A DNA stretch of 64,000 nt from G963662905 sp965230045 (GCA_965230045.1 OZ245940.1:1798001-1862000); one strand, 5' to 3'. Shown: positions 49,038-60,400, counted from the stretch's first letter. The notes: a model not told the origin generated them from the sequence alone. A program made the numbers and translations.

Positions 49038-51408
49038 GCGATTTATTGTTTTGATAACGTTTTCTCCAAGCCAAAATCAGGCCAAAAGCCATAATCAGCG
49101 TGCCCAGCCACATAATATTAATATAGGGGTTTATGGTGGCTTTCATCACGATGTAATCCTGGGTTTTTTCGTAAAGGCCTGTTTTCATTGCATTTGCTTC
49201 ACCTGAGATGCCTTCAAAAGCCAATCGGATGCCTAGTTCGTCGATATCGCCACCCTGTATTTCTTCCCTGCCATTATGGATGCTGTAAGTGCTCTGTGTG
49301 TTGAAAGTTTCCCCATCGGGAAAGCTGAGGCTGAAATATGCGGTAATTCTCAGGTTGTTGATATCAATTGAATCGCTGCTTTTGGGTGCGTTTACACTGT
49401 CAATACGGATAATATTAGGCCCGAATTTTATGCTGTCGCCGGGGTTCATTTCCCAGGTTTTCATGGGTTTATAGCTGCCGGGATTCATTTCGGCATAGGT
49501 AAGGAAGGTGTAGATATCACGTGTGAGCTGATGTTTGGTGGCCGGATTATATACATCGCCAAAACGGTCATTGCGGTTTACGGAGGGGCGTACCGTGAAA
49601 TCATGCTCGATTTTGCCCTCATTTTCTTTCATAAACTCAATGGTATAAAAGGTTTCGCTGCCTTCCTGTTCGCGTTGGGTGTAGCTGATCAGGTAGCCCG
49701 ACATGCTGAGGGTGTCGTTTTTCATCAAAACTATGTTTTCCTGATTGCTTTTTGTATTGCCCAGATCGTATGAGGAAGTGTTTTTAGAGATGGTGTAGGC
49801 ATTGCTGAAAGTCAGCACAACGCCAATAAGGAAGAGTGCAAAGCCAATATGAGCCAGTCCGGCAGCAAGGCTGATTTTATTTCCTTTGTTCTTGATAACG
49901 AATATAATGGATCCAATTAAAGCCATATAAAGTGCGATCAGGAAGAGAACAAAACTTGTTTCCCGCAATGGAATGATGGCTGAAGTGGCCAGTGTAAGGC
50001 CAAAAGCTGCCAGTAGAACATAAATTGTTTTCGTGAGAAATTTTTTGACTTCATTTTGCCCGTAGCGCAGAAAATAGGCCAGGCCGATCAGAAGAACCAT
50101 TAACAACGCATAAGGAAGCTGCCAGCGGTTGTAATAGGCCACAGGGTCATTTGGCGGGCTCATATTCAATCCAAAAAGAGTGTTCCAAACAGGTACAGAT
50201 GTTACAAAAATAATCTGGAAAGCAGCCAAAACCATGATAATACCGCCTAAAAAGATAAAAAACTCGCGACTTAATAGGCTGTCTTTAATATTAATATTGA
50301 GTTTTTTATGGCGGCGTATGAGCAATATCAGCGGCAGTAAAAGGAATACAAGCATATAAATGACCAGCTGGGTGACCATACCGTCATCTCCGAAGCTATG
50401 CACCGAAGTTTGTCCCAGAACACCCGACCGGGTCAAATAACTGGCATAGAGTACAAAGAAATAGGCCAGTGTAGTAAACAGGAATGCCAGCATCAGTGCA
50501 TTATTTTGTTTTTTGCTGATAATGCTGAAATGCAGCGCAGCAACCAGTATCATCCAGGGAACAAGTGATGCGTTTTCGACTGGGTCCCATGCCCAGAATC
50601 CGCCAAAAGTCAGCGAAACATAGGCCCACATCCCGCCTAAAAGGATGCCTGCACCCAAAATCAAGGTGCTAAAAATCATCCAGGGAAGAGCGGGTTTCAG
50701 CCATTCCTGCCACATGCCGCGCCATAATCCGGCAATGGCATATACAGCGGGTACCATTACGGCAGCATAACCCAAAAAGAGCACAGGCGGATGGGTTGTC
50801 ATCCAGATGTTTTCAAGCAAAGGGTTCAGTCCATTCCCATCTGTAATGCTTTCCAAATAATTGGGTTGCGTGAAAATTGTATTGCTGATATCGCTGACCG
50901 TATTGCGGAGCAGTTCAAAAGGGCTGGTGCCGAGTTTTACCGCGCCCATTTTTATTCCCAGCAAAGCGGACGACAGGAAAACCTGCGATAAAGCTGCAAG
51001 GCTCATGACCCATGGTTTCCAGCTTTTGCTGGTTTTTAGCAAAACAAGGCCGATGATAGCCTGCAGAAATGTCCAGGTGAGGAAGCTTCCTTCCTGTCCG
51101 GCCCAAAAACAACTGATAATATATTTTAACGCCAGATCCGTTGAGGAATATTGCCATACATATTGATATTCAAAGCGATGCCGCAATATCAATTGCAAGA
51201 GCATGATGACGCTGAGCAGCACAGCTGAAAAGTGTACATAAAATGCAATGCTGCCAATGCGTTGCAGGCGGTTTTTGTCTTTTCGGTTCTTTTCAGTGGC
51301 CTGATAAAATGCCATAGCAGCCATAGCGGCTGCAAGAAAAGCAATAATAATGCCTGCTTTTCCCAGGATTCCGCTCGTAATTTCTTCGCCAATGTAATTG
51401 ATGTCCAT
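49024..51408 (-). CDS. ccmF: CcmF-type heme lyase (cytochrome c biogenesis)
   Basis: A 794-residue multi-span membrane protein of the CcmF/NrfE heme-handling family. The tryptophan-rich WWD-like motif appears as GGFWAWDPVENASLVPWM, preceded by WAGQEGSFLTW and by TTHPPVLFLGYA. About a dozen transmembrane segments precede a large C-terminal periplasmic domain. It attaches heme to apocytochrome c. No other ccm gene is visible here, so it may be a fused or stand-alone type; whether partner genes lie elsewhere cannot be judged. It heads the operon with two exported proteins. Confidence 0.93.
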   Translation of the reverse strand: MDINYIGEEITSGILGKAGIIIAFLAAAMAAMAFYQATEKNRKDKNRLQRIGSIAFYVHFSAVLLSVIMLLQLILRHRFEYQYVWQYSSTDLALKYIISCFWAGQEGSFLTWTFLQAIIGLVLLKTSKSWKPWVMSLAALSQVFLSSALLGIKMGAVKLGTSPFELLRNTVSDISNTIFTQPNYLESITDGNGLNPLLENIWMTTHPPVLFLGYAAVMVPAVYAIAGLWRGMWQEWLKPALPWMIFSTLILGAGILLGGMWAYVSLTFGGFWAWDPVENASLVPWMILVAALHFSIISKKQNNALMLAFLFTTLAYFFVLYASYLTRSGVLGQTSVHSFGDDGMVTQLVIYMLVFLLLPLILLIRRHKKLNINIKDSLLSREFFIFLGGIIMVLAAFQIIFVTSVPVWNTLFGLNMSPPNDPVAYYNRWQLPYALLMVLLIGLAYFLRYGQNEVKKFLTKTIYVLLAAFGLTLATSAIIPLRETSFVLFLIALYMALIGSIIFVIKNKGNKISLAAGLAHIGFALFLIGVVLTFSNAYTISKNTSSYDLGNTKSNQENIVLMKNDTLSMSGYLISYTQREQEGSETFYTIEFMKENEGKIEHDFTVRPSVNRNDRFGDVYNPATKHQLTRDIYTFLTYAEMNPGSYKPMKTWEMNPGDSIKFGPNIIRIDSVNAPKSSDSIDINNLRITAYFSLSFPDGETFNTQSTYSIHNGREEIQGGDIDELGIRLAFEGISGEANAMKTGLYEKTQDYIVMKATINPYINIMWLGTLIMAFGLILAWRKRYQNNKSHETI

Positions 51409-51533
51409 GGGGTTGTGCCTTAAGTTTGGTTTAAGTTTTTCTCAAGTAAATCTGTATATCAAACAATATGCGGAACAATTTGTTGTTAACTTTTTTATCG
51501 TATATTAGCCTGTATAAAATAAACAAACGATTT

Positions 51534-52280
51534 ATGCCAAAGATAGGAATTATCGGTGGTTCGGGACTTGAAAAACTGAATGTGCTGAAAGATGTTAAAG
51601 AGGTCTATGTAACCACTCCTTATGGATTGCCGAGTTCTAGTTTCCTTACGGGGACAATGTTCGGAAATGAAATTGCAATTTTGTCACGGCACGGAAGGGA
51701 GCATACAATTACGCCCGCCGGCATTAACAACAAAGCCAATATTTGGGCTTTTAAAGAGCTGGACTGCACGCATATTATTGCAACAACCGCTTGTGGTAGC
51801 CTGAAAGAGGAAATCGGTAGGGGCGATATTGTGCTTTTGGATCAGTTTATAGACTGGACCAAGCACAGGGCGCTTACTTTTTTTGATGATTTTCATCCCG
51901 ATGCCATGAGCCATACACCAATGGCCGATCCTTTTTCGGAAGATATCAGGAAAATTATTAAAAAAGCCGCGGATGAAATTAATTGTCCGCTTCATGAAAA
52001 GGGAACAGTAGTTACAATTGAAGGGCCACGTTTTTCAACGCGTGCCGAAAGCCATATGTTCCGCATGCTGGGTGCCGAAGTTATTAATATGACCACTGCT
52101 CCCGAATGTATCCTGGCAAATGAACTGCAAATCCCTTATGCAGCCATTGCTTTGAGCACAGACTATGACTCCTGGAAAAATGATGAAGAACCCGTAACCT
52201 GGGAGGCTGTTTTAGAGATATTTAAGAAAAATGTTGAGAAAGTAACAACGCTGCTTATTAAGAGCGTGGAGCTAATGTGA
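51534..52280 (+). CDS. mtnP: S-methyl-5'-thioadenosine phosphorylase (MTAP-type)
   Basis: A 248-residue PNP-family phosphorylase that splits 5'-methylthioadenosine to adenine and methylthioribose-1-phosphate. Signatures include IGIIGGSGLE at the N-terminus, RHGREHTITPAGINNKANIWA, TACGSL and TIEGPRFSTRAESHMFRMLGAEVINMTTAPE. The upstream ATG at 51468 would add 22 residues that look unrelated to the family, so ATG 51534 is preferred. It is divergent from the ccmF gene. Confidence 0.95.
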   Translation: MPKIGIIGGSGLEKLNVLKDVKEVYVTTPYGLPSSSFLTGTMFGNEIAILSRHGREHTITPAGINNKANIWAFKELDCTHIIATTACGSLKEEIGRGDIVLLDQFIDWTKHRALTFFDDFHPDAMSHTPMADPFSEDIRKIIKKAADEINCPLHEKGTVVTIEGPRFSTRAESHMFRMLGAEVINMTTAPECILANELQIPYAAIALSTDYDSWKNDEEPVTWEAVLEIFKKNVEKVTTLLIKSVELM

Positions 52281-52338
52281 GAAAGAAAAGAGAAAGTGAT
52301 TTTTATGTAGATTAAATTTAAGTTAATTGTACTTTCAC

Positions 52339-52370
52339 TTGATTTTCTTATGTTTGTAGTATTATTTTTG
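52339..52370 (+). promoter_or_regulatory. promoter of the glycogen cluster
   Basis: TTG (52339-52341), 21-nt spacer, TATTTTTG (52363-52370). The leader to ATG 52411 would be about 33 nt. Confidence 0.55.
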
Positions 52371-52410
52371 TGCGCTTTTTGCACAAATTTGGTTTGTTAA
52401 AATTTGAAGT

Positions 52411-54354
52411 ATGGATTATATAGAGTTAAGAAAGAAGGAATTAGTAAATTTGGAATATTCCCTCACCCGGGAAATATTGCGTTCCAACAGGGCAGGAGCT
52501 TATGCATCTTCAACAATAATTAACTGCAACACCAGAAAATACCATGGCCTCCTCGTGGTGCCACAGGCAGGAATAGATGACGACCCGCATGTTTTATTGA
52601 GCTCTCTGGACGAAACCATCATTCAGCATGATGCGGAATTTAATTTGGGCATACATAAATATGATGGTGAAACTTATAACCCAAAAGGGCATAAATATAT
52701 CCGTGACTATACCTTGCAACCCATTCCTAAAATAACATATCGGGTGGGTGGCGTTGTGCTTACACGTGAGCTGATTTTGCTCGATAAAGAAGACAGGGTT
52801 TTGATCCGATATACTTTGGTTGATGCCCACAGCCCGACAAAATTGAGGTTGAAACCATTTCTGGCCTTTCGGAATGTGCATTTCCTAACGCATGCCAATA
52901 ATAATGCAAATACTGCTTATGAGGATTGCGAAAAAGGGATAAAAATGCGCATGTATCCGGGTTATTCAAATCTCTATATGCAGTTTAATAAGGATGTTGA
53001 TTATGTGCATGTGCCGGATTGGTATTATAATATTGAATACCAAAAAGAGCGTGATCGCGGATATGATAGTCATGAAGATTTGCTTGTGCCCGGCTTTTTT
53101 GAAACAGAAATTAAAAAAGGCGAGAGTATCGTTTTTTCTGCAGGGGTCAAAGAAGCGAAAAGCAATGGGCTCAAGCGGGCATTTGCAGCGCAGGTTAACC
53201 GCCGCACACCACGCAACAGTTTCCAAAATTGCATGAATAATGCAGCTGAGCAATTTATTGTAAAAAAGGAAGACAAAACATACCTTATTGCCGGATTTCC
53301 TTATTTCGGGATGTGGAGCCGCGATACATTTATCGCCTTGCCCGGAATTACATTAAGTACCGGAAATGAAAAGCTGTTTTTAGAGGCTGTTGATACAGTT
53401 TTGGCAAAACTCAATGGTGCTTTGTTCCCAAGTATTCTCGGCAGAAAAAATGCATTAAATAATTCCGTTGATGCACCGCTTTGGTTTTTCTGGGCGATGC
53501 AGCAATATTTGAAATATAAGCCTGCTGCGAAAATCTGGAAAAAATATGGCAAAGCCATGAAGCAGATTTTAAAAGGATTTAAAGAGGGTACGGAATTCAA
53601 TATCAAAATGACAGATGATGGATTGATTTCTGCCGGTCAGCATGGCGTAGCTCTTACTTGGATGGATGCCGTGATCAACCAGAAACCGGTGACGCCCCGA
53701 ATGGGAATGCCTGTTGAAGTAAATGCACTTTGGCTAAATGCTGTCTCTTTTGCTATTGAACTTGCAAGTGATGAAGGGGAAAATGATTTTGCCGATGAGT
53801 GGCAAACTATTTTGGAAAAAGGTAAGGCCTCCTTCAATGAACTCTTTTGGAATGATGAAAAAGGATATCTTGCCGACTGTATTACAGATGGCAATAAGGA
53901 TTGGAGCGTTCGGCCAAATCAATTGATTGCCGCCAGCCTGCCTTATTCTGCTTTGTCGGAATACCGGCAAAAGGCTGTTGTTAGTAAGGTAAAGAAAGAG
54001 CTGTTGACACCACGTGGAATCCGGACCCTTTCCCCGAAAAACCCTGCTTACAAAAGTGTTTATTACGGTAATCAGCAAACCCGCGACAATGCCTACCACA
54101 ATGGGATTGTTTTTCCATGGTTGATGTCGCATTTTACAGAAGCCTACCTCAGGATACACGGTAAGAGTGGCCTGTCCTTTATCAAAGACCTGTATGAAGG
54201 TTTTGAAGAAGTGCTCTTTAATCATGGTATGGCTAGTATTTCAGAGGTTTACGATGGCGATCCGCCCTATAGGCCCGGAGGAGCCATTTCGCAGGCATGG
54301 AGTGTAGCTGCAATGCTCCAAATGAAAGATATAATAGACGATTACGAAGCTTAA
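52411..54354 (+). CDS. glycogen debranching enzyme (amylo-alpha-1,6-glucosidase type)
   Basis: A 647-residue protein with an N-terminal GDE_N-like domain (LTREILRSNRAGAYASSTIINCNTRKYHGLLV) and the C-terminal GDE_C (GH133) domain, with YFGMWSRDTFIALPGITLSTGNEKLF, RPNQLIAASLPYSAL and QTRDNAYHNGIVFPWLMSHF. It removes alpha-1,6 branches from glycogen. It is the first gene of a four-gene cluster and ends 14 nt before the glycosyltransferase gene. Confidence 0.93.
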   Translation: MDYIELRKKELVNLEYSLTREILRSNRAGAYASSTIINCNTRKYHGLLVVPQAGIDDDPHVLLSSLDETIIQHDAEFNLGIHKYDGETYNPKGHKYIRDYTLQPIPKITYRVGGVVLTRELILLDKEDRVLIRYTLVDAHSPTKLRLKPFLAFRNVHFLTHANNNANTAYEDCEKGIKMRMYPGYSNLYMQFNKDVDYVHVPDWYYNIEYQKERDRGYDSHEDLLVPGFFETEIKKGESIVFSAGVKEAKSNGLKRAFAAQVNRRTPRNSFQNCMNNAAEQFIVKKEDKTYLIAGFPYFGMWSRDTFIALPGITLSTGNEKLFLEAVDTVLAKLNGALFPSILGRKNALNNSVDAPLWFFWAMQQYLKYKPAAKIWKKYGKAMKQILKGFKEGTEFNIKMTDDGLISAGQHGVALTWMDAVINQKPVTPRMGMPVEVNALWLNAVSFAIELASDEGENDFADEWQTILEKGKASFNELFWNDEKGYLADCITDGNKDWSVRPNQLIAASLPYSALSEYRQKAVVSKVKKELLTPRGIRTLSPKNPAYKSVYYGNQQTRDNAYHNGIVFPWLMSHFTEAYLRIHGKSGLSFIKDLYEGFEEVLFNHGMASISEVYDGDPPYRPGGAISQAWSVAAMLQMKDIIDDYEA

Positions 54355-54368
54355 TTAATAGGAAGAGG

Positions 54369-55661
54369 ATGAAAGTATTAATGTTTGGATGGGAATACCC
54401 GCCGCATATTTCAGGAGGTCTCGGTACTGCTTGCTACGGACTTACAAAAGGTTTGAGCAAACAAGGTACAGAAATCATTTTTGTTGTGCCGCGGGCATTC
54501 GGGGATGAAGACCAGCGTTCAGCCAAAATTGTGAACGCCAGTGATGTGATGGTCGATTATAAAGACAGCAAATATCAGGAGTACTGGAAACGAATCGAAT
54601 ATATGGAAATTGGTTCCAGCATCATTCCTTATGTCAGCCCGGAAGAATACGAACGACTTGCAGCTATGGAAGAGCTGGATACAGTCCTGGATGAGCAAAC
54701 AGTTTTGTCGAAAAAGTATGTCTTTAGCGGGAAATACGGGAAAAACCTCTACGAAGAAGTGTCGCGTTATGCTTTGGTCGCATCAGCTATAGCCGCTGAC
54801 AAAGAGTTTGATGTAATCCATGTGCACGACTGGTTAACGTATCCCGCAGGTATCGCAGCTAAAAAAGTTAGCGGAAAACCGCTGGTTGCGCACATACATG
54901 CCACCGAATTCGACCGCACAGGAAGGAACGTGAACCAAAAGGTTTACGACATTGAACGCGAAGGCATGCAGGCTGCAGACAAAGTTATTGCTGTCAGTAA
55001 TCTTACAAGAAATACAGTAATTGAACATTATGGCATTGATCCTCAAAAGGTTGTAACTGTGCATAATGCCGTGGAGCCAGTTGATAAAGGTGATATAGGT
55101 GATGCCAGCAAGGCCGTAAATGAAAAAATTGTGACTTTCCTCGGGCGTATTACCTTCCAGAAAGGGCCGGAATATTTCGTGGAAGCAGCCAAGAAAATTT
55201 TGGATCGTGATGAAAATGTCCGTTTTGTGATGGCCGGGTCGGGCGATTTGCTCAACAAAATGATTCGCCGTGTGGCTCAATTGCGCATAGGGAACAAATT
55301 TCATTTTACAGGATTCCTCCGCGGAACCAGCGTTGATCGTATGCTGGCCATGAGCGATGTTTTTGTAATGCCATCTGTTTCAGAACCTTTTGGTATTGTG
55401 CCACTCGAGGCAATGCGATCAAACGTGCCGGTGGTCATTTCCAAACAATCCGGTGTTGCCGAAATTTTGCGCCATGCACTGAAAGTTGATTTCTGGGATG
55501 TTGATGCAATGGCAGACGCCATCTACGGCTTGCTCCATCATAAAGCATTATCTGAAACATTTATTAAATACGGCAAAGATGAGGTAGATAGCCTGAAATG
55601 GGAGAAAGCTGCCGTGAAAATTAATGATGTTTACGACAAAACAGTAAAAGGGTTTAAATAG
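54369..55661 (+). CDS. GT4/GT5-type glycosyltransferase, glycogen-synthase-like
   Basis: The 430-residue protein starts MKVLMFGWEYPPHISGGLGTACYGLTKGLSKQGTEI, with a GGLG nucleotide-sugar loop. It has the EPFGIVPLEA motif (E-x7-E) near residue 340 and GRITFQKGPEYF typical of the fold. AGGAAGAGG precedes the start as a fair ribosome binding site. Its place between a debranching enzyme and a GH57 suggests transfer of glucose to alpha-glucan, but related enzymes use other acceptors. A longer frame upstream is excluded by the GDE stop. Confidence 0.9.
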   Translation: MKVLMFGWEYPPHISGGLGTACYGLTKGLSKQGTEIIFVVPRAFGDEDQRSAKIVNASDVMVDYKDSKYQEYWKRIEYMEIGSSIIPYVSPEEYERLAAMEELDTVLDEQTVLSKKYVFSGKYGKNLYEEVSRYALVASAIAADKEFDVIHVHDWLTYPAGIAAKKVSGKPLVAHIHATEFDRTGRNVNQKVYDIEREGMQAADKVIAVSNLTRNTVIEHYGIDPQKVVTVHNAVEPVDKGDIGDASKAVNEKIVTFLGRITFQKGPEYFVEAAKKILDRDENVRFVMAGSGDLLNKMIRRVAQLRIGNKFHFTGFLRGTSVDRMLAMSDVFVMPSVSEPFGIVPLEAMRSNVPVVISKQSGVAEILRHALKVDFWDVDAMADAIYGLLHHKALSETFIKYGKDEVDSLKWEKAAVKINDVYDKTVKGFK

Positions 55662-55682
55662 TAGTTATTTAGTTTAAAAAGA

Positions 55683-57311
55683 ATGATTATGAGGTCAATT
55701 TGTTTGTATTTCCAGGTTCATCAACCGCTTAGGTTACGTACATACCGCTTCTTTGATATGGGGCGCGACCATCACTATTACGATGATTATCAAAACCGAT
55801 ATATTATTAAAAGGGTAGCCGAAAAAAGTTACCTTCCGGCCAATAAAGTTATGCTCGATCTGATTAAGGAATACGGTTCTGCTTTTAAAGTGAGCTATTC
55901 TATCTCGGGAATTGCATTGCAGCAGTTGGAAGAGTATGCCCCACAGGTTATTGACAGCTTCAGGGAGCTTGCCAAAACCGGATGTGTTGAGTTTCTTACC
56001 GAAACCAACAGCCATTCGCTGGCCTCGCTCAAATCCGTCGATGAATTCCGTCATCAGGTTGAAAAGCATAGTGCGAAAATAGAGAAACTCTTTGGCGTAA
56101 AGCCGGTTACTTTCCGTAATACCGAGCTGATCTATTCTGATGAAATTGGGGCACAGGTGGCTGATATGGGTTTTGAAACCATGCTCACAGAAGGAGCGAA
56201 ACATGTTCTGGGTTGGAAAAGCCCGAATTATTTGTATTGTAATGCAATAAATCCCCGCTTGAAACTGTTGCTGCGCAATTTCACCCTGAGCGATGATATC
56301 GCTTTCCGCTTTTCACAGCAAAGCTGGGGCGAATGGCCGCTGACCGCTGAAAAATTTGTGCGTTGGCTCAACGAAATTGACAAGAACGAAGAAGTCGTGA
56401 ATATTTTTGCCGATTACGAAACTTTTGGTGAACATCAGTGGGCAGAAACCGGAATTTTTGATTTCTTGCGCAGCCTTCCGAAAACCGTGTTTGAAAATTC
56501 GGATTTCAAGTTTAAAACGCCTGCCGAAGTTTCGAAAGAATTGCAGCCGGTTAGTGCTGTTCATGTGCCTTATCCAATCTCCTGGGCCGATGAGGAACGT
56601 GACCTCACTGCATGGTTGGGCAATGATTTACAGGATGATGCATTCAATAACCTTTATGCGCTTGAGCCTTTGGTTAAAGGTTCTGAGGATCCGGAATTAT
56701 TGAAAGACTGGGATTTTCTGCAAACCAGCGACCACTTTTATTATATGTGTACCAAGTGGTTCTCCGATGGTGACGTGCACAAATATTTCAATCCCTACCC
56801 GGGGCCTTACGAGGCATACATTAACTTTATGAACGTGGTTTCTGATTTTACGATCCGCGTAAACGAGGATGCACGCAAACGAGGTGCCGACCCTGCAGAA
56901 ATAATGCAAAAACTTGCCGATAAGCAAAAGGAGATTATCAAAGAGGTTTCTAAAACCGTGAAAGAGAAAGTCAGCAAAACAGCCCGTAAGGGTATTGAAG
57001 CTGCCGGCAAAACAAGCAAACAGGCGAAGAAAAAAGTGAAAGAGGTTACTAAGGATGTGGATTTTGAAGCACTCTCCGAAATCAGCAAAACACGCATGAA
57101 AAAGCTTGTCCGTGAAGTGAATTCAGAAGATATCGCTAAAGCTCTGAAAGGAGCTAAAGAAGACCTTCAGGAGTTTGTACAGGACAATATGGGCGTGCAA
57201 GCCAGGAAAAAATACGAAGAAATCAGTGCAAACCTTAAAAAAGTTACTCAAAGAGACATCAAAGACAGTCAGAAACGTATTTTAAATCAATTTAAGGAAC
57301 TCTTTAAATAA
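55683..57311 (+). CDS. GH57 alpha-amylase-type protein with a charged helical tail
   Basis: The N-terminal ~400 residues form a GH57 domain: LYFQVHQPLRLRTY near the start, the nucleophile-type Glu in RNTELIYSDEIG, and IFADYETFGEHQWAETGIFDFL. GH57 enzymes act as amylases, 4-alpha-glucanotransferases or branching enzymes. Residues about 400-542 are an unusual Lys/Glu/Ala-rich helical extension (EVSKTVKEKVSKTARKGIE and similar) with no domain I recognise, possibly for granule or membrane binding. It follows the glycosyltransferase gene by 21 nt. An ATG at 55689 would also fit the family start. Confidence 0.9.
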   Translation: MIMRSICLYFQVHQPLRLRTYRFFDMGRDHHYYDDYQNRYIIKRVAEKSYLPANKVMLDLIKEYGSAFKVSYSISGIALQQLEEYAPQVIDSFRELAKTGCVEFLTETNSHSLASLKSVDEFRHQVEKHSAKIEKLFGVKPVTFRNTELIYSDEIGAQVADMGFETMLTEGAKHVLGWKSPNYLYCNAINPRLKLLLRNFTLSDDIAFRFSQQSWGEWPLTAEKFVRWLNEIDKNEEVVNIFADYETFGEHQWAETGIFDFLRSLPKTVFENSDFKFKTPAEVSKELQPVSAVHVPYPISWADEERDLTAWLGNDLQDDAFNNLYALEPLVKGSEDPELLKDWDFLQTSDHFYYMCTKWFSDGDVHKYFNPYPGPYEAYINFMNVVSDFTIRVNEDARKRGADPAEIMQKLADKQKEIIKEVSKTVKEKVSKTARKGIEAAGKTSKQAKKKVKEVTKDVDFEALSEISKTRMKKLVREVNSEDIAKALKGAKEDLQEFVQDNMGVQARKKYEEISANLKKVTQRDIKDSQKRILNQFKELFK

Positions 57312-57491
57312 GATTTAGGGCTGTACTAAAGCTTTTTTGCATTTTTGCAAACCGAGAAGTTCTGTGACAGCCTTTTTTGTGTTTGTTTGAATAGAACTGT
57401 TTTGTGCTTATTTTGTTGATTACAAAGTTGTTTGTTGAATATGAATGTTGTTTTCAGGAGGGTTTTCTTCTCCTGTCTTAAATTATAAATT

Positions 57492-60400
57492 ATGAGAAAA
57501 CCAGATTTTTTGTTTGAAGTGAGTTGGGAATCATGCAACAAAATTGGAGGCGTACACACAGTGTTGACCACTAAGGCTGCTGCTATGAAGCAAGTGTTTG
57601 GGGATAATTACATTATTATCGGTCCGGATGTCTGGAAAGAAACTCATAGCAATCCAAATTTTCGTGAAGATAATCAGCTGCTTACATCCTGGCGTGAGAT
57701 TGCCTCAAATGAAGGCTTGAATATCCGGATTGGTCGTTCTTCAGCTGCTGCTGATTCCATTACTGTTCTGGTGGATTTTACGCCATTGTTTGCGAAAAAG
57801 GATGAAATCCTCACACAATTGTGGGAAAAATTTGGCCTGGATTCGCTTTCCGGCCAATGGGATTATGTGGAGCCGGCCCTTTTTGGGTGGGCCGCAGCAA
57901 AAGTAATTGAAAGCTATTACCAGTTTTACTGCACAAGCAGGCATAACGTCATCGCTCATTTTCATGAGTGGGTTTCCGGTTCGGGCGTGCTTTATTTGCG
58001 CGATCGCCAACCTTTGATTGCCAGTGTATTCTCTGCACATGCAACTGTAATTGGGCGTGGTATTGCCGAAAGGGGATGGAACCTTTATGAAAAGCTCGAT
58101 AGCTATAATGCCGATTTGCTCTCGCATGATTTTGGTCAGGTAGCCAAAAATTCAATGGAGAAAACATCAGCCAATAATGCAGATGTGCTTACAGTGCCCA
58201 GCAGTATTACCAATAGGGAATGCAAACAGTTCCTGGGAAGGGATGCTGACATAATTACCCCTAATGGAATCAGTAAAAGTTTATTGCCTAACGATTCTGA
58301 TCTGGCGCAGATGCGTATTAATGCGCGTAAAAGGATACTTGAAGTGGCTTCGGTAATGAGCGGTGCTGAGTTCTCTGATGATACGTTTATCCTGGGCAGT
58401 GGAAGCCGTTACGAATTTCACAATAAAGGTATTGATGTCCTTCTTGATTCTTTGGCAGCATTTAAACAGCAATATCAGGGAACGCGTAATGTTTTAGCCG
58501 TATTGGCTGTAACCGCTCCAAACCTCGGCCCCTGCGATCCGCTTCAACAGAGGCTTGCCGGGCAACAACTTGCTGAGGAGGATGTGAACCCATTCCTAAC
58601 GCACGAATTGACGGATTTTGATAAAGATCCGATTATCAAAAGTCTGAAAAAGCTTGGCTTTGAAAACAAGCCTGATGATAAAATTAAAGTGATCTTTATT
58701 CCGGCTTTCCTCGATGGAGAGGATGGTGTCCTGAATATGGGATTCTATGATTTAATTTCGGCTTCAGACCTGAATGTGTACCCATCTTATTATGAACCAT
58801 GGGGTTATACGCCACTCGAAAGCCTTGCATTTGGGGTGCCTGCTGTTACGTCCACTTTGAGTGGCTTCGGGCAGTTTGTGCAAAACCATAATTTAAAGCC
58901 TGAATCCGGATTGGAAATCATCAAAAGAAATGGCGATGATATACCGTCAGTACAGTTGCTTGTTAGCCTGTATCATGAATATATCAGTAAAGATGGGCAG
59001 CAATGGAAAGAATCTTCACAGGAGGCCCGGAATTTCGCAGCTAATTTTACCTGGGAAAAGCTGATTTCATATTTTGAAAAAGCCTATGACCTTGCCATAG
59101 CAAAAACCCTTGAACGTACTCCCGAAATCCGGCGTGATGCATTGCGCGAACAACAAACGGATATTCCGTTGCCGCAGAGAGAAAAACCGCAGTGGAAAAA
59201 GGTACTGGTAAAACCTACTGTTCCTAATGCGCTTACGGGCCTGCAAAAATTGAGCAAAAACCTTTGGTGGACCTGGAATACCGAAGCGGCTGAGCTTTTT
59301 GAAATGATCAACAAAAAACGTTGGAATGAGCATAAATTCAATCCAATTTCTCTTCTTGAATCGCTTTCAACGGAGGAATGGAATGAATTGAGCCAAAACG
59401 AAGCGTTTATTTCCAAGTTGCATTCTGTTGTGAAAAAGTTTGATACCTATATGGCCGAAGCCAACCATCAGGATCCAAACAGGATTGCTTATTTCAGTAT
59501 GGAGTTTGGTTTGCACGATACGATTAAAATATTCTCAGGTGGATTGGGAATGCTGGCCGGAGATCATTTAAAGGAAGCTAGCGACCTGAACCTCAATATG
59601 GTGGGTGTTGGCCTGCTGTATCGCTATGGCTATTTCCAGCAGCGGCTGAGCCTGCATGGAGAGCAGATTTCGGAGCTTACGCCTCAGAAATTCAGCCACC
59701 TTCCTGTTGAGCCTGTGCGTTTGGAGGATGGCAGCTGGGCAAAAGTGGAAATAGCACTGCCCGGTCGTGTGATGTATGCGAAGATCTGGGTTGCTCAGGT
59801 AGGGCGTGTTCCGCTTTATTTATTTGATACCGATATCGAAGAGAACAGTCATGCCGACCGTTTTGTGACACATCAGCTTTATGGTGGTGACCTTGAGAAC
59901 CGCCTCAAGCAGGAATTACTGCTTGGTGTGGGGGGTATCCGTATGATAAACCTGCTGAACCTAAGCCCAAATATCTATCATTGCAATGAGGGCCACGCTG
60001 CCTTTATTGGCTTGGAACGTTTGCGGAATTTCGTACAAAACCGTACGCTTAATTTTATGCAGGCAACCGAAGTGGTGCGTGCTTCAACGCTTTTTACAAC
60101 GCATACGCCCGTTCCGGCAGGCCATGATGCTTTCCCTGAAGACCTGCTCAGGGCCTATATACCGCATTATGCGGAGCGTTTGGGGCTCAGTTGGGATGCT
60201 TTTATGAACCTCGGTCGTTTTACTCCTTATGATAAAAACGAACTGTTCTCAATGAGTGTTCTTGCTGTAAACCTTTCGCAGGAAGTGAATGGCGTTAGTA
60301 AGATCCACGGAAGAGTAAGCCGAGAAATGTTTGCGCGCCTTTACGATGGCTATTTTGCCGATGAGGTGCATATCGGTCATGTAACTAATGGAGTGCATTT

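Noticed and set aside
54297..54368. Extended N-terminus for the glycosyltransferase
   Set aside because: It overlaps the debranching enzyme coding sequence and does not look like the family start.
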